A DNA stretch of 64,000 nucleotides, taken from Pseudomarimonas arenosa. GTDB taxonomy: Bacteria; Pseudomonadota; Gammaproteobacteria; Xanthomonadales; Xanthomonadaceae. Position numbers and translations under genes: made by a program. Position 1 is the stretch's first letter; every line of letters begins with the position of its first letter. The stretch lies in NCBI RefSeq assembly GCF_014841215.1, contig NZ_JACYTR010000002.1, positions 148,156 through 212,155 on the forward strand, given 5' to 3'. The notes below the pieces were generated by a model. The model was not told the origin of the DNA, did not search any database, and saw only the letters and a program-made list of their open reading frames with translations. This document shows, piece after piece, positions 63,774-64,000 of this stretch.

Positions 63774-64000
63774 CCCGGATATTTCATGAGGGGGCGCGGA
63801 TGATCACCGAGGACTTTGCGTCGAGTGCAAGGCGCGACGAGCCCAAGTGGTGGGGCCCCACTTGAGCGAGATCGGGACGTAGCTGCGACAGCAGCCGACC
63901 GAGCGTAGCGAAGGCGCAGGCTACGAAGTAGCCGTTGCTGCGTAGCAGCCGACCGAGCGTAGCGAAGGCGCAGGCTACGAAGTAGCCGTTGCTGCGTAGC
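63774..64000 (+). repeat. MITE-like element, cut by the window end
   Basis: It starts CCCGGATATTTC right after the TAG stop of the preceding gene. The head with a hairpin block (CCCAAGTGG ... CCCACTTG) is followed by units of the GGCTAC-GAA-GTAGCC subfamily with GACCGAGCGTAGCG. At least two 54-nt units are visible. The right end lies outside the window. Confidence 0.85.

Overview
The window comes from the chromosome of a high-GC gammaproteobacterium, most likely in or near the Lysobacterales/Xanthomonadales. The basis is the trxB / ftsK / lolA / rarA gene order, the many exported proteins with regulatory-like beta domains, exported proteins ending in an F-x-D-x-F-E tail, and abundant short interspersed repeats. 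Species cannot be named from the sequence.

Region 1 (1 to about 18,508) is one end of a mobile genomic island inserted inside rarA, which is cut off just after its Walker B motif. Next to the junction lies a four-gene, tightly overlapping operon of three large tyrosine recombinases and one small helical protein (18362 down to 12002). This matches the ginABCD layout of GInt islands (operon, then cargo). The cargo holds a probable anti-phage STAND NTPase with an N-terminal PD-(D/E)XK nuclease domain (Avs-like, running off the window), an EVE/PUA-like plus HNH endonuclease, a companion gene, an exported DNase I-like nuclease, an exported beta-rich protein, a small TonB-C-like protein and several unknowns. 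Two IS3-family elements have landed in the cargo. Each left an exact 4-bp target duplication, so the broken genes (a GNAT acetyltransferase and the HNH companion) can be rebuilt in silico.

Region 2 (18.5 to 27.3 kb) is core chromosome: the rarA remnant, lolA, a secreted carboxypeptidase-regulatory-like protein, ftsK, trxB, a FemAB/GNAT-like gene and aat.

Region 3 (27.3 to 33.6 kb) is a six-gene leftward cluster with most genes overlapping: a VTT-domain/FAD disulfide oxidoreductase, a DUF547 protein, two arsenosugar-type glycosyltransferases (TIGR04283 and TIGR04282), a sterol-desaturase-like hydroxylase and the radical SAM protein ArsS. No arsenite methyltransferase is present.

Region 4 (33.6 to 51.9 kb) is mixed: a Sel1-like protein, a truncated PIN toxin, tRNA-Ala(CGC) with a terminator, a TonB-dependent receptor beside a PhoD phosphatase, DUF2937, an alpha-amylase, a beta-helix protein with a cytochrome c-like protein, DUF2189, a serine hydrolase, a Nat-type ABC exporter and an APC permease.

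Region 5 (52 to 64 kb) holds two long GC-rich tandem arrays, a glycosyltransferase with two RmlC-like cupins, an EF-hand protein, an M49-like metallopeptidase lipoprotein, an HD-GYP-type protein, a type II NADH dehydrogenase and a cyclic-nucleotide-binding protein.

A repeat family occurs five times (27132, 33668, 52040, 57614, 63774), always in the same orientation. The complete short copy looks like a MITE: 12-bp terminal inverted repeats and a CTAA target duplication. In two copies a 54-nt internal unit has expanded into arrays. Two hairpins in that unit show compensatory base changes between subfamilies. The island with its defence-like cargo and this repeat family are the two most interesting things in the window.
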